From contig NZ_LQPI01000060.1 of NCBI RefSeq assembly GCF_002101775.1, forward strand, positions 62,001 to 126,000: DNA of 64,000 nucleotides. The letters are read 5' to 3'. The position numbers were made by a program, and so were the translations under genes. Positions within the stretch are counted from its first letter, which is position 1. Each line of letters opens with the position of its first letter. The notes beneath the pieces are model-generated. The model had not been told where the DNA came from. It made no database searches and saw nothing but the letters and a program-made list of their open reading frames with translations. Below are positions 51,683-61,011 of the stretch, piece by piece. This stretch comes from Mycolicibacter nonchromogenicus (GTDB lineage Bacteria > Actinomycetota > Actinomycetes > Mycobacteriales > Mycobacteriaceae).

Positions 51683-52033
51683 GTGGAGGTACTACGGCAC
51701 GTAATAGTTCTGCTGCACATCGTCGGCTTCGCGGTGACCTTCGGCGCATTGATCGCCGAAGCCGCGGCACGCCGCTTCCAGCTCACCCCGGTGATGGACT
51801 ACGGCGTGGTGCTTTCGCTGCTCACCGGCCTGGCGCTGGCCGCACCCTGGCCCGCCGGCGTGGTGCTCAACTACCCCAAGATCGAGACCAAGCTGGTGAT
51901 CCTGATCGCTTTGGGCGCCGTGCTGGGCATCGGCCGGTCCCGGCAGCGCAAGTCCGGCGACGCCCCTCGGGCGCTGTTCTACGCCGCGGGCGTCCTGTCT
52001 CTGACGGCCGCCGGGCTCGCCGTCATCTGGTAG
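51683..52033 (+). CDS. Small four-helix membrane protein
   Basis: A 116-residue protein with about four TM helices ('VLRHVIVLLHIVGFAVTFGALI', 'DYGVVLSLLTGLALAAP', 'IETKLVILIALGAVLGIG', 'ALFYAAGVLSLTAAGLAVIW'). The function is unknown; the shape resembles CopD/DUF2214-type small membrane proteins. The GTG at 51683 follows TAGCCT (51670-51675) by 7 nt, so it is probably leaderless. Confidence 0.75.
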   Translation: MEVLRHVIVLLHIVGFAVTFGALIAEAAARRFQLTPVMDYGVVLSLLTGLALAAPWPAGVVLNYPKIETKLVILIALGAVLGIGRSRQRKSGDAPRALFYAAGVLSLTAAGLAVIW

Positions 52034-52117
52034 CCGAGTGCCGTTCAGGTATTCAATCTGACTGATCCCAATCGGCGGTGAAACCGATACCTGGTCGCGA
52101 CCGCATCCAGGCGACGG

Positions 52118-52570
52118 TCACGACTCAACCGGGGCAGGCGCTACCGCCATGTGCAGCAACGGGTATGGCCGACCCGCGTCGTCGCACTCGCTGCGGCCGG
52201 TGACGACGAAGCCGCGCCGAACGTAGAACGCGATCGCCTGTTGGTTCTGCTCGTTGACGTCGACCAAGCGGATTCCCTGCTCGGCGATCGCGTGTTCGGC
52301 AAGCGCGCTTCCGACGCCGCGGCCGTGCACCTGGGCATGGACAAACAACATCTCGAGCGCCTCGCCTGCCGTGCCGGCGAAACCCACCGGCTCCCCGTCG
52401 ATCTCGGCGACGGTGAGACGAACCCCCGGAAAGTACGCATCGGCCAGCTGACTCTCGATGGCGTCGCGGTCGGCTGCGGTGAGAAAGTCGTGTGTCGCCT
52501 CGACGGCACTGCGCCAGATCGCCACCAGCCGGGGATATTCGGCCTGGCCGGTGCAGTCACGAATGCGCAC
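52118..52570 (-). CDS. GNAT family N-acetyltransferase
   Basis: A 150-residue GNAT protein: 'AIWRSAVEATHDFL', the acetyl-CoA-binding 'VHAQVHGRGVGSALAEHAI' loop and 'NEQNQQAIAFYVRRGF', an RimI/YjaB-like pattern. The frame is open upstream, but the GTG at 52570 gives a standard N-terminus and diverges from the arr-like gene. The substrate is unknown. Confidence 0.82.
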   Translation of the reverse strand: MRIRDCTGQAEYPRLVAIWRSAVEATHDFLTAADRDAIESQLADAYFPGVRLTVAEIDGEPVGFAGTAGEALEMLFVHAQVHGRGVGSALAEHAIAEQGIRLVDVNEQNQQAIAFYVRRGFVVTGRSECDDAGRPYPLLHMAVAPAPVES

Positions 52571-52621
52571 CGAGGTCAGGCTACCGGCCTTGGTCTGCCG
52601 CCCGTCGATACCCTGGATCCG

Positions 52622-53032
52622 ATGACCGTGATCGACGACGAAGGCCCGTTCTTCCATGGCACCAAGGCCGAACTGGCGGTTGGGGATCTGCTGACCGCGG
52701 GCTTTCGCTCCAACTACCGCCCCGAGATCGTGATGAACCACATCTACTTCACCGCTTTGGTCAGCGGGGCCGGGCTGGCGGCCGAGCTCGCCGCCGGCGA
52801 CGGGGAGCCGCGGGTGTACCGCGTGGAACCGACCGGGGAGTTCGAGAACGACCCCAACGTCACCGACAAGAAGTTCCCCGGCAACCCGACCCGTTCCTAC
52901 CGCAGCAGTGCACCGTTACGCGTCGTCGAAGAGATCATCGATTGGCCGCGACTGCCTCCCGAGGTACTTCAGGAATGGCGCGATCGGCTGGCCGCGCTGC
53001 GCGCCGACGGGCTCGACGAGATCATCAACTGA
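52622..53032 (+). CDS. arr: Rifamycin ADP-ribosyltransferase (Arr family)
   Basis: A 136-residue protein closely matching mycobacterial Arr: 'FFHGTKAELAVGDLL', 'HIYFTALVSGAGLAAELAAGDGEPRVYRVEP', 'ENDPNVTDKKFPGNPTRSYRS' and 'PLRVVEEI'. The NAD-site triad positions H12, Y42 and D77 are present. Arr transfers ADP-ribose from NAD to the C23 hydroxyl of rifamycins and inactivates them, giving intrinsic resistance as in M. smegmatis. TACCCT lies 7 nt before the ATG, indicating a leaderless mRNA. Confidence 0.9.
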   Translation: MTVIDDEGPFFHGTKAELAVGDLLTAGFRSNYRPEIVMNHIYFTALVSGAGLAAELAAGDGEPRVYRVEPTGEFENDPNVTDKKFPGNPTRSYRSSAPLRVVEEIIDWPRLPPEVLQEWRDRLAALRADGLDEIIN

Positions 53033-53280
53033 GCGACGCTCGCGAGGGCGCCGCTTGCAGCAACCACCCGCTGAAGTGCGGCCGCGCCGCCGGCGGCCAC
53101 GGCCCGATACGGGACGATGGCACGCTCGATTGACAGCCGCACCGTGTCGAAAAGCCCGGCCACCTGGCGTCGCCTGGTCCGAAGCTTGACCAGGTAGTGG
53201 CCTCCGACGCACGCCGCGGCCACCACCACAACAATCCACAGCACAGCCGCGACCAGATAGATCGCCTCAACCACCGACAT
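52969..53280 (-). CDS. Small membrane protein overlapping the 3' end of arr
   Basis: A 103-residue frame with a strong N-terminal TM helix (about residues 5-30, 'AIYLVAAVLWIVVVVAAACVGG'), then 'HYLVKLRTRRRQVAGLFDTVRLSIERAI'. The rest is Ala-rich. It overlaps arr antisense by 64 bp, which makes the C-terminal part doubtful. The N-terminal part looks like a real mycobacterial membrane protein. No family is recognised. Confidence 0.5.
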   Translation of the reverse strand: MSVVEAIYLVAAVLWIVVVVAAACVGGHYLVKLRTRRRQVAGLFDTVRLSIERAIVPYRAVAAGGAAALQRVVAASGALASVAQLMISSSPSARSAASRSRHS

Positions 53281-53408
53281 GACGATGAGCCTGCCCCATC
53301 GCCGTCGCGGTGAGGTCACCGGCGAGACACACGTAGGCGACTTCTCGGCCGGTGGCCTACCCGCGGGGTGATCATGCACGGTCCACGACCGGGCAGCTGG
53401 ATCAGAGG

Positions 53409-53750
53409 TCAGTCCACCTTGGTCAACTGGATCTGGAACTCACCAAGGCACCGATAAGTCCCGCTGAGGGTCGCCGGGTCGAACGTCTCCGAACAATCGC
53501 CCTGGAATGTGCGGGTCCACACGCCACCTTCCTGGTGCAGGTCGCGAGTTGCTCCGCCGGGCACCTCCAAGCGCAGACACCCCTCGCCGCACGGCGTGAA
53601 TATGTACGTCTGCGTCGTAGTCGAGCCGCCGGCGTTGGTCACCACACCCGAATATGTCCCGGAAAGTCCGTCAGCGGATGCCGGGCCGGTGCCCAACGCC
53701 GAGATGCCCGCGATGACTGCGGCCACACCCAAGATCCGAATTGACCCCAT
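53409..53750 (-). CDS. Small secreted protein with disulfide-type Cys
   Basis: A 113-residue protein with a cleavable signal peptide ('MGSIRILGVAAVIAGISALGTG', cleavage after ASA). The mature part has four Cys residues (FTPCGEGC, GDCSETF, YRCLGEF) and beta-rich repeats, a type common among small mycobacterial exported proteins. ATG 53750 has GGAG about 8 nt upstream. The function is unknown. Confidence 0.78.
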   Translation of the reverse strand: MGSIRILGVAAVIAGISALGTGPASADGLSGTYSGVVTNAGGSTTTQTYIFTPCGEGCLRLEVPGGATRDLHQEGGVWTRTFQGDCSETFDPATLSGTYRCLGEFQIQLTKVD

Positions 53751-53924
53751 AGTCACTCTCCTGTTGTCACGCTCCTGTGTAAGGGCGCCTGGTGACGGCG
53801 CTGCCAAATAGATTAGATGGAAGTCCGACAGGCGCTTTCAGCCTCCATGGGCGAACTCTTCGCACGCCATGTTGAAGTGAATCTGTCAGGCCGGCGCTAC
53901 CCGTTTCCAGGCCATACCCACGGG

Positions 53925-54932
53925 TCAGGTGGCGCTGCGGCCGTCTGTCAACGCGCGCAGCAACTCCTCATCGGGATCTTTCACCGCTGAGTCCGGCGCT
54001 CCGTCGGTGAGCAGTCGGCGCCACCGTTCCAGGTCGAAATCCAGCGGCACCGTGTTGGTTATGAAGTCGTCGACCAGGTCGGCGAACCGTAGCGGGTCGT
54101 CACGGAACGGGAAATGACCGGAATCGACGAAGGTTTCCAGCCGCGAATGCGGCATGGCGGCGTGCGCGAGCTTGGCGTGCGCATACGGCAGCACCAGATC
54201 GTGGGTCCCCCAGACGATCATGATCGGGAGTCGTTCGGTGAGATAACTGCGGTCGAGCATGGTGACCATCTGCCCGCGCCAATCCACCACGGCGCGCAGC
54301 GTCCGCACGAACGCCGCCCGCTTGTTCGGTGAACGCAGATCACCGAGCACCCGCAGGATCTCAGGAAGATCGGCCAGAAGCGGCGGCAGGCTCACCTTGT
54401 CGACCTGCCACCGAGCCATCCGAAGCGCCGTCTCGAACCCCGGCACCGACAGCGCGGCCAGCACTTGCGGTGCGGCCGGCAGCGACGCCAGCCGCAACGC
54501 GGGGTTGACGTCGCGCGTCACACCGCCGGCAGCCACCAACACCAGCCGATCAACCATCTGCGGGTACTGGTAGCAGAACTGCATGGCCACCCCGCCACCC
54601 AAGGAGTGCCCGATGACCGTCACCCGGTCGAAACTCAAGACCGACAGCAGATCTCGCATACCGTTGGCGAACGCGGCCACGGAATAGTCGGCGCGCGGCT
54701 GATCCGAGAGTCCGTGACCGAGCAGATCCGGGGCGATTACCGTGTACTTCTGCGCCAGCAGTGGGATCAGCGGCTCCCAGGTCGACGAATTGTCTCCGAT
54801 CCCGTGGATCAACAACAACGGTGGCCCGTCCCCGGCCACCCGATATGCCCGGCGGTATCCGTGCACGGTTCGGTATTCGACTCGGGCCGGATCATCCGAG
54901 ACCGGCCGCAGTCGCGGCTTACGCGCAGCCAT
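53925..54932 (-). CDS. Alpha/beta hydrolase
   Basis: A 335-residue alpha/beta-hydrolase with 'LLLIHGIGDNSSTWEPL' (oxyanion), 'APDLLGHGLSDQPRADYS', the nucleophile elbow GHSLGG, and 'VDSGHFPFRDDP' with the catalytic His. It resembles the Rv2715-type hydrolase of M. tuberculosis (recalled). ATG 54932 behind AGGGAG is preferred. ATG 54947 after TAGGTA would be a leaderless alternative. The substrate is unknown. Confidence 0.86.
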   Translation of the reverse strand: MAARKPRLRPVSDDPARVEYRTVHGYRRAYRVAGDGPPLLLIHGIGDNSSTWEPLIPLLAQKYTVIAPDLLGHGLSDQPRADYSVAAFANGMRDLLSVLSFDRVTVIGHSLGGGVAMQFCYQYPQMVDRLVLVAAGGVTRDVNPALRLASLPAAPQVLAALSVPGFETALRMARWQVDKVSLPPLLADLPEILRVLGDLRSPNKRAAFVRTLRAVVDWRGQMVTMLDRSYLTERLPIMIVWGTHDLVLPYAHAKLAHAAMPHSRLETFVDSGHFPFRDDPLRFADLVDDFITNTVPLDFDLERWRRLLTDGAPDSAVKDPDEELLRALTDGRSAT

Positions 54933-55155
54933 CCGGTGCTCCCTCATGCGCAGTTACCTACAGCTAACCGCGTACCGGCCCGTTGCGCACCCGATGTTTC
55001 AATGATTTAACGCGCGACCCGTTCCCGTCACCTGGGATGCTGCCGCAACACCGGGGAAGCAACATCGCGGCAACATCGTGCCTACGCAAACCGCCCGGCA
55101 AACTCGGTGCCGGTTCCGCTGGCCTCAACCATCGGAAAAGGCGACGCGTCAGCAA

Positions 55156-56229
55156 CTACACGTTGAACCGGAACTCCACCACGTCGCCATCGGCCATGAC
55201 GTAGTCCTTGCCCTCCATGCGCACCTTGCCGGCGGCCTTGGCGGCTGCCATCGAACCGGCCTCGACCAGGTCGTCGTAGGAGACCACCTCGGCCTTGATG
55301 AAGCCCTTCTCGAAGTCGGTGTGAATCACCCCGGCCGCCTTGGGGGCGGTGTCGCCCTGATGGATGGTCCAGGCCCGGGCCTCCTTGGGCCCGGCGGTCA
55401 GATAGGTCTGCAACTTCAGTGTGTGAAAACCCGCGCGCGCCAGCGCATCCAGGCCGCGCTCACTTTGGCCGATCGACTCCAGCAGCTCCATCGCCGACTC
55501 GTCGTCGAGCTCGGCGAGTTCGGCTTCGATCTTGGCGTCGAGGAACACCGCGTCGGCCGGGGCCACCAGCTCCCGCAGCTCGGCGACCCGCGCGGCATCG
55601 GTGAGCACCGACTCGTCGGCGTTGAACACATACAGGAACGGCTTGGTGGTCAGCAGGTTCAGCTCGCGCAGCGGAGCGGGGTCCACCCCGGCGGCGAACA
55701 GGGTCTTGCCGCTGTCGAGGATCGCCGCGGCGGCCACCGCAGCCTCGTGCACGGGCTTGCGGTCCTTGTTGTTGCGGGCTTCCTTCTCCAGCCGCGGGAT
55801 GGCCTTTTCCAGGGTCTGCATGTCGGCCAGGATCAGCTCGGTGGCGATCACCTCGATGTCGGCCTCGGGGTCCACCTTGCCGTCGACGTGCACCACGTCG
55901 TCGTCGGCGAAGACGCGCACCACCTGGCAGATGGCGTCGCACTCGCGGATGTTGGCCAGGAACTTGTTGCCCAGACCGGCGCCCTCGGACGCGCCCTTGA
56001 CGATGCCGGCGATGTCGACGAATGTCACCGGCGCGGGCAGGATCCGCTCGGACCCGAAGATCTCCGCCAGTTTGGTCAGCCGGGGGTCGGGCAGCGGCAC
56101 CACACCCTCGTTCGGCTCGATCGTCGCGAACGGGTAGTTGGCGGCCAACACATCGTTGTGTGTCAGCGCGTTGAACAGGGTCGACTTACCGACGTTGGGC
56201 AACCCCACAATTCCCAGACTCAGGCTCAC
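55156..56229 (-). CDS. ychF: Redox-regulated ATPase/GTPase YchF
   Basis: A 357-residue Obg-family P-loop protein. Walker A is GLPNVGKST (8-16), the DIAGIVKGASEGAGLGNKFL switch II follows, and the C-terminal TGS domain ends 'GDVVEFRFNV'. It shows the YchF/OLA1 hallmark of binding ATP in place of GTP. It acts in translation/stress control. Its position next to the DUF6542 gene agrees with the conserved Rv1112-Rv1111c order. Confidence 0.95.
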   Translation of the reverse strand: MSLSLGIVGLPNVGKSTLFNALTHNDVLAANYPFATIEPNEGVVPLPDPRLTKLAEIFGSERILPAPVTFVDIAGIVKGASEGAGLGNKFLANIRECDAICQVVRVFADDDVVHVDGKVDPEADIEVIATELILADMQTLEKAIPRLEKEARNNKDRKPVHEAAVAAAAILDSGKTLFAAGVDPAPLRELNLLTTKPFLYVFNADESVLTDAARVAELRELVAPADAVFLDAKIEAELAELDDESAMELLESIGQSERGLDALARAGFHTLKLQTYLTAGPKEARAWTIHQGDTAPKAAGVIHTDFEKGFIKAEVVSYDDLVEAGSMAAAKAAGKVRMEGKDYVMADGDVVEFRFNV

Positions 56230-56300
56230 GGGAAGCCAAGTCTAAGCCCGGGGGCGTGCCGCCGTGCGCCCCCGCCGTTGACAGCCGGTACCGTCAGTGT

Positions 56301-57446
56301 GTGGCAGTAGCGCGGGAGAAGTCGGCAGTGGCCGCTGACCACCGTTCGATTTTGCCGAGCATCGCCGGTTTGCCGTGGTGGAGCGCCGTGGCAGTCGCGG
56401 TGGTCGCGACCGCGGTCGGAGTGGCGTTCGACGCCGGCTCGGGCGATAAAGAACTGAGCATCGTCTTCTCGGCCCTCTACGCGATGGGCTGTATCGCAGC
56501 GGTGCTCATGGTGCAGCAGTCGGCGGTGTTCACGACGGTGGTCCAGCCGCCGTTGATCCTGTTCGCCACCGTGCCCAGCGCATACTGGATGCTGCGAGGT
56601 GGGGGCTTCCCCGGCCTCAAGGCCATCATCATCAACTGCGGATATCCCCTGATCGAACGTTTCCCGCTGATGCTGTTCACCGCCGCGGCCGTGCTGTTGA
56701 TCGGGATGGTCCGCTGGTATCTCGGGATGCTGGACGGCCCCGCGAAGCGCGCCACCGAGGACGACGACACCCCGAAGCGGGGCACGCTCAGCGATCGAGT
56801 CGGCGCCATGCTCACCTCGGCGCTGACCCGCAACCCCGCGCACGCCATCGAACAGCCCGCTGCCCGCAAGGAACGTCCGGGGCAGCGTCCCCGCCGCCCC
56901 GGTGCAGAATCCCGGCGGAACGCGCGCACGGGTGCGGGTTCCCGCACGCGTTCCGGCTCCTCCGAGCGCCGTGGCGCGAACGGCTCGACGCCCACGCGTT
57001 CGCGGCACGTCCGGCCAGACATGGACGGCCGCGCCGCGGAGCAGCCGCGTCCGCGCCGCCGGCCGGCAGCCGACGGCCGCGACGAGCCCCTGCGGCGGCG
57101 GCCAGCCCCCGAGGCGCGCGATGAGCGTCAACCCCGGCGGCGCCCGGCGCCCGACTGGCAAGACCAGCCGCGACGGCGCCCGCGCCCGCCCCACGACTCG
57201 GCACGCACCGCAGATCCGAGAGCCAACCGGGATCCGCGTGGGCGCAGCTACCGCCCCGCCGACCCAGCCGAATCGATGCCCCGACGCCGGCCTACGGGCG
57301 GCGAGGGTCGCGGTAATGGCACCGGCACCCGGCACCCCGTTTCGCAGGTGCGCTACCGCAGGTCCGGCGACACAGCCGACGCGCCACCCCGTGGCAGCAC
57401 GCGTCAACCAAGCGAGGAAGCCGACTCCTGGGAGTTCGACATCTAG
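56301..57446 (+). CDS. DUF6542 membrane protein with Arg/Pro-rich tail
   Basis: A 381-residue protein. About five TM helices lie in residues 20-140. A long, disordered, highly basic and Pro/Arg-rich tail (about 165-365) with repeated RRRPAP/PRRRPA units follows. It matches the mycobacterial Rv1111c type (recalled by position and shape). The GTG at 56301 is 6 nt after TACCGT, so it is probably leaderless; the frame open from 56256 is not used. The function is unknown. Confidence 0.8.
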   Translation: MAVAREKSAVAADHRSILPSIAGLPWWSAVAVAVVATAVGVAFDAGSGDKELSIVFSALYAMGCIAAVLMVQQSAVFTTVVQPPLILFATVPSAYWMLRGGGFPGLKAIIINCGYPLIERFPLMLFTAAAVLLIGMVRWYLGMLDGPAKRATEDDDTPKRGTLSDRVGAMLTSALTRNPAHAIEQPAARKERPGQRPRRPGAESRRNARTGAGSRTRSGSSERRGANGSTPTRSRHVRPDMDGRAAEQPRPRRRPAADGRDEPLRRRPAPEARDERQPRRRPAPDWQDQPRRRPRPPHDSARTADPRANRDPRGRSYRPADPAESMPRRRPTGGEGRGNGTGTRHPVSQVRYRRSGDTADAPPRGSTRQPSEEADSWEFDI

Positions 57447-58123
57447 ACCACGCATCCCGGTAGCGGGGTGCCGTTCCGTGCGCCCGTGTCGAGCCGGAAT
57501 CGCGCGACGCGCCCAGCGCGTGTCGTGCAGCGTAATTCCGGCTCGGCAGCAGCGGGCCCCCCTCGGCGGCAGCGGGCCCCTCGGCGACAGCGGGCCAGGC
57601 CATTCCAGGAGGCGAGGCCGGCTGAGGTGCTGGTAGGACCAAGCTCCTGCTGGTCCGGGGTGAGTCGTCGACACCACCTGAAACTGGTTCCGTGCAGCTA
57701 TCTCGACCCCTTTGATAATGGCCTATTCCGCTGTTCGGGCACCAAATCTGCTCATTTACTGTGAATCTAGCTGCCAACTTCCTGTGCACACGACATTGTT
57801 ACGGGCGTCGCATCCCCGCCCGGAATGAGAGCACTCGCACCGGCGCCGACGGTCGGCAACCACGGGGTTGACCTGGGGCAAACTGGCAGTATATTCGCAG
57901 GTCACCGTATGCATTCGGCACACGGTCCACCGCGCCCGCCACGATGACGGTAGCGCCGGCTCCGGTACGGCCGTTTCAGCGGCAAATTCCGCGTTAATGA
58001 CCATTCTTGGGGCTTTTCCGCCCCGCCCCGATATTCGCCATCCACCCGTCCTAAAGTCGGCTCGGCGCCGCGCGTAATACGGCAGCGCTTTACCCCCATT
58101 AGTCGCCGCCGGAGATCTGACCC
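57447..58123 (+). other. 677-bp intergenic region with inverted and tandem repeats
   Basis: No gene is supported here. It contains an 11-bp perfect inverted repeat, CGAGCCGGAAT / ATTCCGGCTCG (57490-57500 and 57535-57545), consistent with a terminator for the DUF6542 gene. Overlapping it are three imperfect tandem copies of a CTCGGC-NN-CAGCGGGCC unit (57542-57598). The stretch 57715-58080 is visibly less GC-rich than its surroundings and leads to the SulP gene. Confidence 0.7.
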
Positions 58124-59854
58124 ATGTCCCAGAACCTGATCGTTCCGACCGAAAAGCCGCGCAACGGCCTGGCCGGTCTCAAGCACTGGCGCTATGACCT
58201 CCGGTCGGGCTTCACGGTGGCCATGATCTCGCTGCCGTTCTCGATGGGAATCGCCATCACCTCGGGCGCTCCGCCGATCTGCGGGATCGTGTCGGCGATC
58301 ATCGCCGGTTTTGTCCTGCCGTTCTTGGGTGGCTCGTATGTGACCATCAGCGGCCCGGCGGCGGGACTGGCGCCGGTCCTGTTCTCCGGCATGATCACGC
58401 TGGGACAGATCCGCCTGGGCGAGGGTGCCTCGAAATCCGAATTGCTTGCGGCGGGATATCCCCTGGTTCTGGTTGCGATCGCCTTTGCGGGGATCGTGCA
58501 GTTGATCCTTGCCAAGTTGAAGGTGGCCCGTCTGAGCGCCATCTTCCCGGCTGCGGCCATTCACGGCATGCTGGCGGCGATCGGCCTGATGATCATCGCC
58601 AAGCAGATCCCACTGTTCATGGGTGTGCACTTCGAGGCTCACGAATTCTGGGAGATCCTGGCCGAAGTCCCCCGCCATGTCGGGTCGATGCACCCTCAGG
58701 TCTTCGTCCTGGGGATCAGTTGCCTGGCGGGACTCTTCGTGCTGACGGCGCTACCCGGGCGAATGCTGAAGGTGCTGCCGCCTCCCGTCTGGGTGTTCTT
58801 CCTCGGCACGCTCGCCAGCGTATTCATCCTCAAGTTGGACAGGCAGTACCTGATCGACGTCCCCAATTCGGTGATGGACGGGGTCGTTATGCCCCAGTTC
58901 GGCACCGTGTTCGCCCATCCCGAGCTATGGCTGTCGCTGGCCTACCTGGTGATCACCCTGGTCTTGATCGACGGCGCCGAGTCCCTGGCCACCATCGCGG
59001 CCGTGGACAGGATCGACCCCTTCCGCCGCCGCTCGGACCCGGATAAGACCCTGCAGGCCATGGGCGCATCCAACGTCGCCTCCAGCGCGCTCGGTGGATT
59101 GACCATCATCCCCGGCATGATCAAGAGCACCGCCAATATCCTGGGCGGTGGCCGGACCCAGTGGGCCAACTTCTACAACGCCTGTTTCCTGCTGATATTC
59201 GTGCTGCTGTTCAACGACCTGATCAACATGGTCCCGTTGGCGGTGTTGGCCGCCGTCCTGGTGTTCATCGGCTACAAGCTGTGCAAACCCGCGGTGTGGC
59301 TCAATGTCGCACGGGTCGGCACCGAGCAGTTCGTCATCTTCGCGATTACCCTGCTCGTGACGTTGACGACCGACCTGCTCGTCGGCCTTCTCGCCGGCGT
59401 CGCCGTGAAATTGGTGCTGAATCTGTGGTTGGAGAGTCTGTGGCACACTGCGGGCAACCGCGCGGATTCGGCCAACCCGAGTCTTGTCAGCCGGTTGCTC
59501 GGACTCTTCCGCAACCCCGTGTCGCACCGGGATTTCGATGCGGGCACCTACCACCTGTACCTGGACGGTTCGCTGGTGTGTTTCAACCTGTTCCACATGA
59601 TTCGGGAGTTGGGGCGGTTTCCGCAGGGTACCGAGACGGTGCGACTGCACTTGAGCTGGCGCGTGCCGCTCGTCGATCACACGACCAGTGAGACCCTTCG
59701 GTATTTCCTCGAGGAGTTCAGCGGCCGGGACGACAGGCCGACGCTGGTGATCGAGGGGTGGGACCGCATGCGGCCCCTGTCCAATCACCAGACGAGTACG
59801 CGGATTGCCCTGGCCAGCCTCGATGCGTTGGAGCGCCCCCAAGCAACGGATTGA
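58124..59854 (+). CDS. SulP family anion transporter
   Basis: A 576-residue SLC26/SulP transporter with about 12 TM segments. N-terminal signatures 'LKHWRYDLRSGFTVAMISLPFSMGIAITSGAPP' and 'ISGPAAGLAPVLFSGMI' are present, with 'LGGLTIIPGMIKSTANILGGGRTQWANFYNA' later. The C-terminal cytoplasmic part (about 450-576) looks like a degenerate STAS domain. Substrates in the family are sulfate, bicarbonate or dicarboxylates, and this one could be bicarbonate-type. It interrupts an otherwise conserved housekeeping order and may be an insertion. The ATG at 58124 has GGAG about 11 nt upstream. Confidence 0.88.
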   Translation: MSQNLIVPTEKPRNGLAGLKHWRYDLRSGFTVAMISLPFSMGIAITSGAPPICGIVSAIIAGFVLPFLGGSYVTISGPAAGLAPVLFSGMITLGQIRLGEGASKSELLAAGYPLVLVAIAFAGIVQLILAKLKVARLSAIFPAAAIHGMLAAIGLMIIAKQIPLFMGVHFEAHEFWEILAEVPRHVGSMHPQVFVLGISCLAGLFVLTALPGRMLKVLPPPVWVFFLGTLASVFILKLDRQYLIDVPNSVMDGVVMPQFGTVFAHPELWLSLAYLVITLVLIDGAESLATIAAVDRIDPFRRRSDPDKTLQAMGASNVASSALGGLTIIPGMIKSTANILGGGRTQWANFYNACFLLIFVLLFNDLINMVPLAVLAAVLVFIGYKLCKPAVWLNVARVGTEQFVIFAITLLVTLTTDLLVGLLAGVAVKLVLNLWLESLWHTAGNRADSANPSLVSRLLGLFRNPVSHRDFDAGTYHLYLDGSLVCFNLFHMIRELGRFPQGTETVRLHLSWRVPLVDHTTSETLRYFLEEFSGRDDRPTLVIEGWDRMRPLSNHQTSTRIALASLDALERPQATD

Positions 59855-59898
59855 CGACCACCTAGCGCAACTCGACGCCGCGCCGGCGATGATCCGCG

Positions 59899-60915
59899 CT
59901 AGCGGCGATTGGACCGGATCTCGCGGGGCAGGGCGAACACCAGGGTCTCGTTGGCGGTGGCCACCGGGAACACCGCGCCGTAGCCGTATTCGGCCAAGCG
60001 CTCCAGCACACCGCGGACCAGGATCTCCGGCACCGACGCACCCGAGGTGACGCCGATGGTCTGCACCGCCCCGGTTTCGGGAGACAGCCACGCGGGGTCG
60101 ATGTCTTCGGCGTAGTCGACCAGGTGGGCGGCACCGGCACCAGCGCCCAGCGCCACCTCGACCAGCCGGCAGGAGTTCGAGGAGTTCCGCGAGCCCACCA
60201 CGATCACCAGCTCGCACTCCGGGGCCATCGCTTTGACCGCGGTCTGACGGTTCTGGGTGGCGTAGCAGATGTCGTCGCTGGGCGGGTCCTGCAGGTTCGG
60301 GAACCGCTCACGCAGCTTGACCACCGTCTGCATCGTCTCGTCGACGCTGAGCGTGGTCTGCGACAGCCACACGACCTTGTTCTCGTCGCGCACCTGCACC
60401 GTGTCCACCGCGTCGAGTCCGTCGACCAGCTGCACGTCGTTGGGGGCTTCGCCGATGATCCCGACGACCTCTTCGTGGCCGGCGTGGCCGATCAGCAGGA
60501 TGTCGTAGCCGTCGCGGGCGAATCGCTTGGCCTCGTTGTGCACCTTGGTCACCAGTGGGCAGGTCGCGTCGATGACCCGCAGTCTGCGGTCGTTGGCCGA
60601 TTCGTGCACGGTCGGTGCCACGCCGTGCGCGGAGAACACCACCATCGCACCTTCGGGGACCTCGTCGGTCTCGTCCACGAAGACCGCACCCTTGCTGGTC
60701 AGGGTGTCCACCACATGCTTGTTGTGCACGATCTCGTGCCGCACATACACCGGAGCGCCGTGCTTCTCCAGCGCCCGCTCGACGGTCTCGACCGCCCGGT
60801 CCACGCCCGCGCAGTACCCGCGCGGCTCCGCCAGCAGCACCCGCTTGCCGGTATGGGTGGCAGGGACCGGCGCCCCCGGGCTGGCGGAGGTCTCCACAGG
60901 GAGGGTCGGCGGCAT
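59899..60915 (-). CDS. ispH: 4-hydroxy-3-methylbut-2-enyl diphosphate reductase
   Basis: A 338-residue IspH (LytB) of the last MEP-pathway step. It makes IPP and DMAPP using a 4Fe-4S cluster. Ligand Cys residues are in '[11 protein letters not shown]', '[11 protein letters not shown]' and '[10 protein letters not shown]'. Active-site Glu is in 'AHLVDYAED...', and '[10 protein letters not shown]' and '[12 protein letters not shown]' are conserved. ATG 60915 fits the family and lies 7 nt after TACGCT, so it is probably leaderless. The open frame to 60972 is less likely. It is the LytB2-type gene (Rv1110 position). Confidence 0.95.
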   Translation of the reverse strand: MPPTLPVETSASPGAPVPATHTGKRVLLAEPRGYCAGVDRAVETVERALEKHGAPVYVRHEIVHNKHVVDTLTSKGAVFVDETDEVPEGAMVVFSAHGVAPTVHESANDRRLRVIDATCPLVTKVHNEAKRFARDGYDILLIGHAGHEEVVGIIGEAPNDVQLVDGLDAVDTVQVRDENKVVWLSQTTLSVDETMQTVVKLRERFPNLQDPPSDDICYATQNRQTAVKAMAPECELVIVVGSRNSSNSCRLVEVALGAGAGAAHLVDYAEDIDPAWLSPETGAVQTIGVTSGASVPEILVRGVLERLAEYGYGAVFPVATANETLVFALPREIRSNRR

Positions 60916-61011
60916 GGCAACCAGCGTACGGTCTGCCGACGCGAGACCGCCAGCTCGCGCCATGCCGGTCAATACTTGGAGATGACAGTCAGGTAAGGCA
61001 GGCTAAGGGCC

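Noticed and set aside
57542..57598. CRISPR array
   Set aside because: Only three imperfect 17-20 bp units in direct contact, without spacers or cas genes.
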